DNA from: Auanema rhodensis
Lineage: Eukaryota; Nematoda; Chromadorea; Rhabditida; Rhabditidae
Length of the DNA stretch: 64,000 nucleotides
NCBI GenBank assembly: GCA_964057225.1
Contig: OZ059896.1
Location: forward strand, 6,262,001-6,326,000
Reading direction: 5' to 3'
Below the pieces are notes generated by a model. That model had not been told where the DNA came from, did not search any database, and saw only the letters and a program-made list of their open reading frames with translations. Shown in pieces: positions 1-16,211 of this stretch. A program made the translations under genes and the position numbers. Positions within the stretch are counted from its first letter, which is position 1; each line of letters opens with the position of its first letter.

Positions 1-2954
1 AAACCATTGAACTCAAAACGATGTACTATTGAAGAATTACTATAATAATAATATCAAATAATACAAATAAGTTTAAATATTAATTGTAATTTTGAATTAC
101 CTGTATTCCTAATATCATACACCGTAGGAGGATTCTCGCCAGCTACGATACTTATGGGCCGAGTGAAGTTCATATGAATCTGTATATGTCCAGAAAAGAA
201 ATTTCCATCCGGACTCTGTGAAATAATATTCCTTCTGAATTTCATTTGGTTTCTATGAACCTACCAAAATCATTTGAAGTCCTTCCTCACTATTTAGATT
301 ATATTCTGTAACTTTTCTTGCTAAATCATCTTCTTCATATTGTGCAGTCCATTCGCATGGCGTATCTTCTTTAACAAATAACTCATGAACTCTTAGTGTC
401 TGTAATTGAAAGTATAAATAAATTTCAAATAATCATTGTAAACGATCACATAAAGTTAATCTAAACTCACTTTACCACTGGGAGCTTGTAATGTTACAAG
501 ATTTTCCAACTTTCTGCTCGTAGCTGACGGTGCAAAAGATTTAGGAAGCGTCATGGACCCTGATTTTGGTAAAGCCAACGATGATTCCTGAAAGATATAT
601 TTATAGTATACACAAAATGTGTTCAAAACAAAAAAAATGAAATAATATTTCGAAGTTTAAATCCTACTTCAGCTACGGTATTGCCATTTTCTTTGTCTGT
701 ATCTAGCTTTGGAGATAAAGTATGACTAGCCAACATTTCTTTTAACTCTTTTGGAATTGTCCCTAAAGTCCCATCATTCAATTTTGGATACAAAGATTGA
801 AATTCTCCTAAAGACATATAAAGAATTCCGATACTATAATTAAATAATGTTACCTGATGTTAGTGATGATCCAGCTGATCTACAATCTAAAGTTACAAGT
901 TCTTGACAACGTTGATGACAAGTATAGTTACATTCTAAATATTAAATTTTGAATGGAAAGTTTAAGAAAAGTTTTTTACTTTCACACTTCACCGCTTGTC
1001 TTAGAATTCCCCATATGAAATCTCCGCACTTATCGCACCACGTTGGATGTAATAAGTTAATACATCTGAAAAAAATTATTTTGATGCAATGAAAGTTTTG
1101 AAAGTTCGGTAGCACTTACTGAAAGCTATGACCTTGTCCTTGATGTGCTTCTCCTGCTAATACAAGATCGTTCAAAGGTCCGAAATGCTGACGCTCCAAA
1201 GTGTCTGAAAACTGATGCGATGAGTCCAAATCAGCGAGCAAACAAGTGTTCCAATCCCAAGACTGAAGAAAGAAAGATATAGACAGATAATTTATCCAAA
1301 AAATATGTAAAAAAATTTAATTTAATGTACTTGATTACTGAAATAGTCTAAAGTGATTCTTTGAAAATGAAAAAAACTTGCATCATATTCCATAGCAGGC
1401 GTTTGAATTATATCGTCTAGCTTGATACTATTATAAGATATAACATCATCCAGCATATCATCATGATTTGAACTAATATTAGGTGTAGTGTGATTAACTA
1501 ATGATTTACCAAGCTGAAAATTCAATACTTGTACTGAACATTCAAATAGAACACAAATAATTCATGAATACTTGAAAAGAAAAACGAACCATGGCTGAAT
1601 TGGATTGATCCAGGTTTCCAATTCCTAACTGGCTCATCCACTCACTGATTCCAGTCAGCTGGGAGAGTTTTGCTCGAATACCAGAAAACCAGCTAAAAAT
1701 AAAGAAAAACAGTAAAGGAAAAAATTTTAAACTATAACCGAATCAGAATAGATTTTTTATAATTTTATAAAAAAAATTTATTTTATTAAATGAAATACCA
1801 ATAAAGAATATTCTATTAAATTTTTAAAATTGTATACTTTGAATAGAAAAAAACGAAAATTTATATATTTACGGTTGAAACGTCTAATATGAAAGATTAC
1901 ATATATCAGATCTTTCGTTAAATAATGTTTTAAAAACTAAACAAAACTAATAATTAAACATTAATATAATAACTTATCAGTGATATATTTAATTACTAAC
2001 TACAGCAATCATTAATATCATACATAATAAACTATAATATATCAAATTTGGAAATATCTGAACAAATTTATACGATAGCGACACATCGAAAAGGGTTAGC
2101 AGATGTCCGATAGCAAAGCGGTCATTGATTGACAATGAAGGGCACACAGCTGGGGTGAAGAAGATCCTGAGGAAGAGATGGAGAAAGATCAGGCAAAAAA
2201 TGATTGATAAATTTAAAAAAAGGATTTAAGAATCTCTGAGTTTCTTTAAATGAACTGTATAGCTTGTAATGATTGTTCATAATTGAACCTGAGGCTTAAT
2301 TAAAACAAAGATTGTAAAAACAGCATTTATGACAGAAAATTGAATGCTAGTGCGAATAGAAAGTTAATGAACTAATATATATATATGAAAAAGGGTTTTC
2401 AGCAGTTATGTAAGGCATGAACTATATTATTCAGACGAAATGGCAAACAAAATAGGAATATTGAACAACATAGGTGAAAAGAGAAGGAAGAGATAGAAAT
2501 AATAGCTGAAAGAAGAGAGAAAAGAGTCATTTGATGATAATCGATTAGAACAGATTGTTCATTCATTAGACATTATTAGCTATTTTTCAAATGATCCGTA
2601 CAGCGACATAAAGATGATATAATAAAAGTATAAATAAGAAAACCATGACCAAAATTGACTTTTCTTTAAATATTTTTCTAAATTTTAAAAATTGTGATAC
2701 AGCTTTGAAGTTTTTGTTGTTAAGAAATACTGAGATGTAAGAATAAAATGTATTTTGTACAACATTTGATTATTTCAACTAGCACTAGGACAACAAGACT
2801 GTGAGGTGCAATCGTTATTACATTACATAGTAATAACTTTTAAAGCTTGAAAGAAACCTACTAACCCTCCATTATTATTATTCGAAGATGATCCTGTATA
2901 TCCATAGGAATATGATGTATCAGCTATGACAAATATTTGCAGAAGTGAACTCAT
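1..2954 (-). CDS. RASSF1/5-type Ras-association protein (C1 + RA), partial at window edge
   Basis: The gene reads leftward and runs off the window at position 1. I place the start at the ATG at 2954: the first exon (2954-2866) ends two bases into a codon and joins in frame to an exon beginning near 1693, then to exons at about 1512-1330 and 1262-1133. These are followed by a C1 zinc-finger domain: GHSFQ, then HPTWCDKCGDFIWG and CHQRC over about 1140-880, closely matching the RASSF1A/RASSF5 C1 domain. Next come a linker (PCEWTAQYEEDDL, near 350) and FSGHIQIHMNFTRPISI (about 200-160), equivalent to the segment just before the RA domain in vertebrate RASSF1. The RA core and any SARAH helix lie outside the window. 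Family members are tumour-suppressor scaffolds that bind Ras-type GTPases and Hippo kinases. The N-terminal part before the C1 domain has no match I know. Intron 1 is about 1.2 kb. Confidence 0.88.
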
Positions 2955-4807
2955 CGTTGATTTCACATATCCAAAGTTCTGAAACATGTATGTACACACC
3001 ACGTATATATATATATAGTTTTGGTCGAATTCTAAATTTGTAAAATAGACGATAAAATAATCTTTTGAGATGTGGGAATTAATTTAGGTTTAGACTAACG
3101 AACAACAAATTATTCTAAACGGTCAGAGAAAGAATGAAACCTATATTTTATATACTGATCAGGTCATGGTGTAAACAAAACATTAAAAACACTAAAAAAC
3201 TGAATTAAGTCTTTTTATAATTTTAACTTCACCATAGAAATCAGTGAATAAATAAACTTTTCATAGTTTGGACATACTTATCAAGAATGGCTTGAAAGAT
3301 CTAGCATATAATAAATATATTTTCTTGTCTTTTCATTTCAACCAAAAAAAGGGAAAGATTATCAAATCAATAGAATTTATCTAAACAGGCTAAGCATTTT
3401 ATCAAACAGTTTGATTTCAAGAATCCTATACTTGTAACCTTAAAAGGAAAATCATACAAGTTTGACCCCAAAATGCGTCAAAAGATTGGTGCAAATATAG
3501 TGAGGGGAACTGGTGGATGAACCAATGAATCATCGCAACAAAGTGAATAGCATTATGATGATCGAAGTCAAGGCTATTTCGTTCATAAACATGTAACATA
3601 TAACTTAATTTAAATTACCGCGAAAGAACAAGGAAGTGTCATACACGTACTTAAAATAGAATGTTTAAAATAATATACGATATAAAAAATATAAAAGGAG
3701 AATTAGACAGATATACAAGCAACAAGGAAAAAATCAATTATGTGCACGGCGACATACTCAGCGACAACTAGCGGGCATGATGTGAACACGACATCATGTT
3801 CTGTTTTTAGAAGCCTTCGTATTTGAGAATTGAAAAAAGAAAGTATAAGAATGGTGGAAAAACAAGCAAGAATTTTTGTGAACAATTTAAAAAGTCCGAA
3901 TAAAGTGTGGGAATATGAATTACAAATACGTTCTTTTGTGGGTGCAGTCGTAGAAGAAAATCAAAACTGCTTAAAGCTTGAAGCTTCAATTGAACCTAAA
4001 AGTGACATTTTGTTATAAAGAATTTTCGGTAAGTTAAATAACTATCGCTTCAACTGAAAGGTCAACATGGAAACAAACACGAAAGGGAAGGCAACGAATG
4101 AGCCATCGATTGCGAGCCATCACTCTTTCATCAAGTCTTTTATGCCTCCTCTTGAATGCAAATAGAGAAGACATTAAAGCTTCAAAAAACGAGAAGGGTT
4201 TTTTTTGAAAATTATCTTAACAATTTACAGAGTGATGCTTCAAAATTTCATAGTTCTTGAGAGCGAAAGGGTGAAAAGTGTGAAACGAAAACGAGGTCAA
4301 AATCAAGCTAATTGATGCAATGCTCGAGAGATAGGCTTAGTTGACTATGAGTACAGCATCATGCTTATGGGGTGAAAAATATTTGCACACATACAACCAA
4401 ATATATTTTTGTATCAAAAGATAATCATAAATCTTATACGAGTTGAAAGTACATATTATGAAGTATAAGGCATGTAATGAAATAATAGCATCTATATGAA
4501 ACATTGTGTTCCGCTTCAATGAATAGTCGGTATTGATCTTCTAGGTTAAAATGGATAAGGTCAGCAGTATAGCAGATGAGGTCGATAGGTCACAGCACAT
4601 CAGAGAGGAGATGAGGGCATGACCATGCTAATTGTTAAAGCTCAAATGCCCTTTTGTACTCAAGCACAACAATAAATGAGATCAAATGAATTTATTTTCT
4701 TAAATCAAACAATTGCAAACTTTGAAACAATATTACAAATCAAACAATGATACTCACCTAAATTAAGAAACTTATATAGAAACCTGTATAAATATTGCAA
4801 ATAACCT
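2955..4807. other. Intergenic region upstream of the RASSF gene and downstream of LEO1
   Basis: This is AT-rich DNA with no recognisable exon. The longest open stretches, near 3830-4018 on the plus strand and 3700-3990 on the minus strand, overlap each other antisense, lack family similarity and show no splice pattern. It probably holds the RASSF promoter and the LEO1 3' region. Confidence 0.5.
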
Positions 4808-6648
4808 TTAATCACTTTCATCTTCGTCACTGGATATAATTTTCTTTTTAGATTGATTTTTACGTCTTCTATGTTCCTGAATTTAAATATTTGAATACAT
4901 TTATAATTATAAACTAGCTAACCTCGTCAGAATCTGAATCGTCTTTAGCAGCATCAAGCCTTCTACCCCCATCACTGTCTTCAGAATCAGATACTCCAAT
5001 AAGAGGTGCTTCTCCTGCTCGTCTGCCTCGTCTACGTCCTTCATCATCTGGATTTAATTTTGTTTGCATATACATAAAAATTAAATTAAAATAACCAGAA
5101 TAATCTCTTTCTTCCAAAAATCCACTAGTGAGCATTCTATTCCGATCTCTGGTTCGAACAGCTCGTTGCTGATGTTCTTTACGGATAGCAGCCCTAAGTA
5201 GTTCCTCTTCTCTACGGATAGCCTCCTAAATAAAATATAAGTAGATATAATTTGTAGAAATAGCAGTGATACCCTCTTCGCTTCATCGGGATTAGCACCA
5301 ACTTCTGTAAGCATTTTAACTTGACCAGTTTTACGGGTTCGATCTGCCATATTCAATGTAACCTAGAACTTATAATTATAATTATATAAAACCAAATATA
5401 ACACCTTTCTATGTGTTTTACTATCAGTAGAATGAGGTCGGAATTGAAGTTTCTTTTCAAATACGGTTAACCCTGATAATCCAGATTGATGTTTCACATA
5501 GAGATGAGTATGAGCAGCAACAGGCATTTCTTGAACGTCAAAAATTTCGTTTCCAAGATGTAAAGACATACTAAATTAAAAAAAAACATGTATGAAAAAT
5601 ATGCCCAAACTCACGTTCCGTCTGACCATCGAACCATTTTTGCATTACTCTGTTTGATATCATTACCTGCAGCATCTTTACTATATCTCCACCGGATTGT
5701 ATTCTCTACCTAAGCGCAAAAAAAAACTTAAAATTTGGAAAGTTTTAAATTACCTTTAATTTCAAACGACTTCTGCCTTCAGAATCAACTGTATCATCAT
5801 CTCCATTTTCTTCGTACTCATCAGGATCAAAAGGTTTTGTTTCAACTGATAAAAAATTAGGAAACTATAACAAAAAAAAATTCAAAATTGTAAAAAAACG
5901 TCTACCATACTTTACAATAATACTGCTTATCGGGAACATAAATTATAGATCTTGTAACTTCACTCTGAAAACACAAATACATTTTTCGTTTCATACAAAA
6001 ACAAACTTCAATAATTTCAGGAGGTGCTTCTTCTTCCTGCTCTTCCTCATCCTGATCAGGATAAAGTCTAATACCGTGAATACTACCTTGACCTGGTAAT
6101 GATTTTAATTTTTATAGAAAAAAAACTATTCTTAGCACATACTTCCATCGCTCTTCTCATTATCGCTATCCTCTTTTTTTCGCGCATCGCCTTGAGCGTC
6201 ATCATCGCCAGAATCAGAAGAAACATCATCTCCAAACAGAGCAGAAGCATCAGGCTTCTATAGAAGTATGAAAATATTAATTTCATAGCATAATTTACTA
6301 CATTTGAATTCTCCGGTCTGTCGCCATCGTCATCGTCATCCGAGCTAATTAAGTTTCGCCTTTTTTTGGGAGAGGTTTCTGGTGCGGGGGATGTGTCTGA
6401 TTCATCATCAGATCCTTAACATTACGAGAATAAAATTATATCACAAATTTTTCAAACTTTGCGCAGGTGGAAGCGTATGTTCAACCGAAGCAGATCGATG
6501 AGAAGGTGTTGAATCACTTCCACTTCCAGAAAAAAGGTTTTGATTTCTTTAAAAATGAGAAAACACCACAATAATTTTTAATATAATGATAAATATACCC
6601 TGCGTTTCCTGTGTCACTATCACTATCGGAAGAGCTGGAAGAGGACAT
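4808..6648 (-). CDS. leo-1: LEO1, subunit of the PAF1 transcription elongation complex
   Basis: LEO1 acts in the nucleus with PAF1, CTR9, CDC73 and RTF1 during RNA polymerase II elongation and histone modification. The protein begins [11 protein letters not shown] at 6648 and has an acidic Ser/Asp-rich N-terminal third (6648-6010). The conserved core follows: VETKPFDP near 5830, [13 protein letters not shown] near 5740, [12 protein letters not shown] at 5569, and [15 protein letters not shown] near 5440. This matches the LEO1 family core in order. A basic/acidic tail rich in Asp-Ser pairs ends in SSDEDESD with TAA at 4808-4810. One 48-nt intron near 5093-5046 is in frame and stop-free, so an unspliced read would insert 16 hydrophobic residues. 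A splice-acceptor-like TTTAAG lies a few bases before the ATG. The gene is divergent from CDPF1, with about 350 bp between the two starts. Confidence 0.95.
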
Positions 6649-6998
6649 TTTGCCTTAAATATTATACTATTCAAATTTTCAAAAATCCGAACGAACAGCA
6701 ATAAAAAAAACAATTCAAGTTCTGTAGTTTAGTAAAACATCAATTAAAAGCAAACAATATTCACCAAAATAATGAATTCAAATTGTAAAAAACTTGTAAG
6801 GCTTTTATTCAACTAACATACAAAGCATGAAATGCATAATCAAAGAATTAAATGGTCCCACCACGATCGCATAGGTTTGAATCCAATTCATTCTATATTT
6901 TTATAGTTATGTTAGCTAAGTAACTAGCAAAGTTAGATTGTATAATTTAGATAAAAAGAGTCTACTTATATAAAGTGAATAACGAACATTAAATTATT
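6649..6998. promoter_or_regulatory. Divergent intergenic region between LEO1 and CDPF1
   Basis: The two start codons face away from each other across 350 bp of AT-rich sequence, so the promoters must be shared or back to back. I see no clear TATA box or repeat. Confidence 0.4.
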
Positions 6999-7588
6999 AT
7001 GCTGGAAGATGAAGGTAAGATTTCTTTTAATTTCGTTTAATTGTGTATTTTATAGCGCCTGCACCGACATCCTGTGACACAAAAAAAGATGAAGATGATA
7101 TTAGAAGTCTAGTTCCATATGTAGATTTTGTATGTGGTATTTGTAATATAAAAGAGAAATGTATATTTGGGGAACTGAAAGGTTCTGACGGATTGTAAGC
7201 TCATTTCATTTTTCTTTAAGGTGCAATATTTCTTCAGTTATCCTTCACCTGTTTTTTTCATGAGAGATCCTTTTGTGCCTCCGCCACGTGTTAAGGCCCG
7301 CCGACCTGTTTTAGCGGACTTTTTGGTGATAGGATCAACCTGCTCTATATGCGATCAGGCGATATGTATTAGCAAGGTATAAGAACAAATAGTCTCATAA
7401 TTAAAAATCGTATTTCAGACGTGCAGTATTTATTTTGGTGGGCATTTTTGTGCGAATTGTATAATTCGAGAAAAACGAAGATTTCCTCCAGATGTGTTAA
7501 AGGTATGGTTCAAATATCCTCAAAGCTCCAAAGATTATTTCAGATGCTCTCAAAAGCGCAAGAAAGTGAACAATCTGGGAGCAAATAG
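6999..7588 (+). CDS. cdpf1: CDPF1 homologue (cysteine-rich DPF motif domain protein)
   Basis: This is a small five-exon gene. ATG is at 6999, followed by exons of about 7056-7195, 7236-7377, 7419-7501 and 7543-7588, with TAG at 7586. The joined frame gives a protein of about 140 residues with a first CxxC pair (CGIC), then the family signature MRDPF, then LVIGSTCSICDQAICISKTC, ending in FGGHFCANC. The arrangement of CxxC, DPF, CSxCxxxxC and FCxxC follows human CDPF1, a short protein of unknown function whose cysteines probably bind metal. No signal peptide or membrane segment is visible. It is divergent from LEO1 and convergent with the elongase gene, with a 396-bp gap between their stop codons. 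Confidence 0.88.
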
Positions 7589-7984
7589 ATATAACTGAGA
7601 AACAAATTTATTATGTAACCAGATCAGATCACGATATCATTATGGAAAAGAGTATTTCTCCATGAATTCTGTTTTCACAACAAAATATATTAGTACAAGC
7701 AACATAATATTTGAATAATGATTACTCATAGCGTATACATGCTAATCTATATAATAATTTTGAACGGATATTATGCAAGCATAGTGTCCAGAAGGGGTTC
7801 GTCCAGATGGGAGGTACCCGTAGGAAATTCCCTATATGGTTATAATTTCTTTCAAGTATAAAATCAAAACATGTCAAAACAACAGGTGAAGCACGCATAG
7901 TACGAAAAATAACGACTTATGTCGTCAATAATGATTTAAAAAATAAGCAAGAGAAATGGCAAGGCATTCAAAATTATAAAGCAC

Positions 7985-9517
7985 TTAATCAGCCTTGACG
8001 GCTCTTCTCTTAGCAACAGATCTTGTAACAGCTCCGTTAGCAGGGATGTTTGCATTAATATCTTCTTTCAGGTTGGCCGATTCGGACTGAAATTTTTTTT
8101 TATACTATTCAACTTATTTACTATCTTACAGAAGTTTTCTTCTCCTTCTTATCCACGACCGAATATCTATTGTTCTTCTTAATATAAGCGTGATAGAAGA
8201 AATTGCAGAAGAGAAGGAAGTATGTGAAATAGATAGTGAAACAAAGTCCAAGATTTTCCCAAGTTTGTTGGCAGGCCCCTCCAGCATTCTAAATGAATAA
8301 TTATATTGTATTAGATTGTAAAAAAAGTTAACAACCTTAATGTTGCGAACAGTGATTCCTATAGTAACACCCATAACCATTTGAGAAATTTGTAAAATGG
8401 TTACAATCATAGCAACCTATAAACAATTGCTTGAACATAATTTTATCACGTATATCTCCTACTTGTTTAGGTGTACGAATTTTTAAAGCTCTCAGAGCGT
8501 AATAAGAGTACATAAGAGCGTGAACTCCATAATTCATCCATATGAACCATCTTCCTAAAACATCCAAGAAATTCTTTAATCAGAGAATCCGTTAATTCAT
8601 GTTTGCCCACAAAATGGCAGAGAACAGATATATTGAATTTATTCGTGGTTTCTCCCTTCATTATCACTAACATATTTCGAAACTTCAAAGAAAGTTTCTT
8701 ATTTTTCATAAAAGCAAGTTTCTCCAAATGCGCTCTCGTCCACGCAATGCAACTATTTCAAGTTTTCTCAAAGAAAGATAAACAGCAGAATTTAATGAAA
8801 CGTTCAAGAATCCTCGGACATCTTCGTTCATCATATCAAGAAATCAACAAACCTGAAGCAGTATGATCCTTATAAGCATGCCAAGTATAGACTAAAACGG
8901 TGATATGATGATACCAATGAAGAAAAAGCAATGGTCTCTTTCGTAGAACAATAAAACCAGTGTCCACAAGCTCAGCAACCTATAAGAAAGGGAATATTGA
9001 GAACGACGTTTGATTGAAGAAACAACCTTGCTCATAGCAAATTGTTCAGTCCAAAATCCAGTAACACCTTGAGCAAAAGAAGCTGTACATACAGAATAGG
9101 CAAACGAATTTCTGTAAGAAAAGAGAACTATGATCCGCAACATTATAAATATTGTAAAATTTCAAGTCCACATACCCATGCCAACTCCAGAACCATTCTG
9201 GAGACATGCGCACAAATCCCAAAATTGAAAAAATGGCTAAAGCTGCATTCCATAGGAAAAGTGGAGTGTCCAAAAAAAATGGTTTACGGCCTTCCATCAT
9301 CTATATTATTAAATATTTACTTTGTGTGTCGATTTCATTATTTCACCTTCTGTCCAGCAAAGATAGCAACTACGTATCCTACAGACCAAGCAACTGATTG
9401 AGCCCAATTTTGTTGCATCCATTCTGTTGACCTTCTAGGATCGAAACTGTCTTCGAGAGGCAAAATGTAAGAATAGTTCTCGGGTCCATAACGTGGCCAA
9501 TAGTTATATTGCGCCAT
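7985..9517 (-). CDS. elo-2: ELO-2-like very-long-chain fatty acid elongase
   Basis: This is an ER membrane condensing enzyme (3-ketoacyl-CoA synthase) that extends fatty acids by two carbons, as in the ELOVL3/6 group. I place the start at the ATG at 9517 ([16 protein letters not shown]), which aligns with the start of C. elegans ELO-2 as I remember it. An upstream in-frame MM at 9562 is less likely because TTTTCAG, a 3' splice site, lies between the two. Diagnostic sequences in order are the [17 protein letters not shown] membrane segment, [30 protein letters not shown], the catalytic His box HWYHH (near 8910), [33 protein letters not shown], and a C-terminal [13 protein letters not shown] followed by a basic tail. 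TAA is at 7985-7987. One intron, about 8576-8847, is longer than the others and contains spurious open frames on both strands. Confidence 0.95.
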
Positions 9518-12261
9518 ACCCACGGCTGAAAACGAGATAATGTCAAAAAAAGCTTCCATCATGAAAAAAATGAATAACCAGAAGAAAATATAATCATTTG
9601 GAAAACGTTAAGAATTCTGGTATCCAGTGGTAACGAAAAGATATAAATTTTTGATAAGAATAGGAAAGCGACAACTACGGATCAACTAACAATGGGAATG
9701 AAATTTTCGCTATCAGAACAATGATATCACGCATAATTAAAACGAAAGAGTATAGTTACCAAGATAAGAGTGTGCTAATTATCATGAAGTATTCAAATAA
9801 CCTATATATTATCAGAAAACAGAAAAATTATATAAAAATTGAACAAATGGTGAGACAAGATTCTAATTTTAAAAAATAATATGAAATTAAACTATAAAAA
9901 AGGTGCAAACTTCAAAATAACACAAAAAATCATTAGACAAGATTTCATAAATGATCTCGCGAAGTGCTAAAATGACAAAGAACACACGCTGTTTTCTCTG
10001 CTTGTCATTAAGAAAGTAACAAACACTAAGCGCTTAGATAAAAAGTGGTCTCAGAACCAGATATTGAGGAAAATAATCTCAACATTAAGAAAAGATTAAT
10101 ATCTACTAAGAAATTTGAGAGAAATATATAGATGCACATAATTAGGATACTTCAAAACAAAACTTGAACTGAATTTCAAAAAAGTTTTATATATACAAAA
10201 TGTTGCAAAAAATGTATTTTCAAACAGCAATTTTGCAGGTATATCAAATTGGGAGCCACTTAAGTCTCTTTAAACATTCAAACAAATGATCGAAGATAAG
10301 AAATTTGTTGAACAGGAAAGATGAAAACGAAGAGTAAAAAGAATTTTTCGAAAAGCTTACGATTATATAAGGAAATGACCATAGAAGCCCCGGGTAGTTT
10401 CAAGTTTCACGGGACAGGCGCTTTGCGCGTCTAATAGCATCTTGGAAGAAACGAGATAGTGTAACAAGCCATAGGTGTTGTAAATCTTGGAAATCAACGA
10501 ATCGACAGAGTGGGATAGAGAGACCTAAATTTACAGTCGATCGACAAATACTGAAAAGAAACAGACTAAGCCATCCCATAAGATTAAAAAAATTTCAAAA
10601 GTACAAACAAGCTATACAAGGATGACAAAATAGCACATAACCTTAGGAATACCAGAGTCTTTGTAGATGTTTTAGTTATTGAAAACACCTATTCGTTTCA
10701 ACATTCCGTGTCTCTCATGCAAAAAAAAGAGCGGGAAGAGGCGGATCGCAAACGAGGTTGGCGATGGTTTAACGTAAAGTATACCTAAGAAGTCGTTCCA
10801 GCTTATCCATAGGGAAACAGCGAAACTTTTAGATAAAACAGCTGAAACCGCAAAAACGTTGTTCAATATTATGGTAGCAAAAATATTAAGAGAGCAAGAG
10901 AGAGTGAAAGAGATAGAAACAACTAAGGACATTCGAAAAGTGAAACCGAGTAGTCCGAGGTCATTTGAAATGGGGTCTACTGCCACCAACATATCATACA
11001 CCACATATACACAGATGGGACAAGCCGATTTTCCAAGCGTTGGCATGGTTGAGCAACATAATGCTGGAGGTCTAGCTAATCGATTGGAAATGACACATAA
11101 AAGATATTCATTCTGTATGTAATCACCGTATGCAATGATTCATATTCATGATAATCATATAACAAATATTATACTTTCAATTCAAAATCGAGATGAAATA
11201 AACCTTTGATATCATAACGAGCGCGTTCTTAAAATTTGTACGTTTTTTAGCATTGCGTTGTCTGTTTAGGTTGTTGGATAAAATATTAAACTTCTTTTCT
11301 AATTCCCTGGTCTCATTGTACTCAATGTGCACTCAACCTTATCGATTTTCTAGAATGTTCTTTTTTGGAAAAGCCCATTTAACACTCATGGGGTCAAGTT
11401 GGTAGAACATGCTTGATGAGGATTCTCAGACAGGAAAGCAAAAGAACAGGTTTAAGACTGACTGAAACAACCATTATTTTAAATATAGTATAAATTGATA
11501 TTATAATAAAAAAAAGAAAAACCCATTATGAATGAATAAATACTAATCATAGTTTTACCACTAGGTTGTTCAAGGTTCGCTGGGATCATTTCCCATCTTT
11601 GTGATATGGTATTGTTCATCGATCTATCACGTATTAAAAAATTTGTATGTTTGTACTTTGAGAGCAATTCCGAATTGTGAATGACACACTTGTTTATCTT
11701 CTGATATCCTTATCGTCGAATGAATCACTACAATGAAGACGATGGCCTGATGACTGGTGATACTGAAACCGCTCTTCTGATAAAGCCTGTCTAGTTGTGA
11801 AAGTTAGAAGAGAGGAAAACAATTTAAAACAGGTGCAGCGTTGTTGATATACAATGACCGCCATTATAATTAATATTTTATGAATATTAAGTTTGAGCAG
11901 TACAACAAAGTTTGAAATAAACAACCGAACACAGAATATCAGTACAGGAAAAAAGTTAGAGAAAGGGATGTACAATAAAACAAGATTATTAATATTATAT
12001 ACAATCATATGATTTAAAATGTCTAGAAAATCGAAAGATTTGACGTACTATGAAAGGTTCAAAACTGGTTTCAAGATAAGAAAGTTAAAATTGATCATAA
12101 ATTCAGGCATGAGAGAGTGCTAACAGAATGAATTTCCAAAAAAGCAGCGATGACACATTCCTTTAATTCTATAGTTGCAGCGAGATCTCCCTAATATTAC
12201 GTAAGCGGTTCAATAAAGTTCTTGTTTCTCTTATGGTCTTAAATTCATTGTAAAAATTCAA
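9518..12261. other. Intergenic region: elongase upstream sequence and astacin 3' flank
   Basis: About 2.7 kb without a convincing gene. A patch at 10379-10560 is richer in G+C than its surroundings and contains GGCGCTTTGCGCG; it may be promoter or 5' UTR of the elongase. Open frames at 10672-11122 on both strands and at 11479-12008 on the minus strand have no family similarity and no exon structure, so I do not call them. Confidence 0.4.

Positions 12262-16211
<3,950 letters not shown>

Noticed and set aside
6874-6884. GGTTTGAATCC, like a tRNA B box
   Set aside because: No A box or cloverleaf arms upstream; it is in the AT-rich LEO1/CDPF1 spacer.
8603-8866. 87-codon plus-strand frame inside the elongase gene
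   Set aside because: It covers an intron and part of an exon antisense, and has no family similarity.
10672-11122. Overlapping open frames of 124 and 87 codons on opposite strands
   Set aside because: No family similarity, no acceptor or donor framing them, and the two strands overlap; likely chance.
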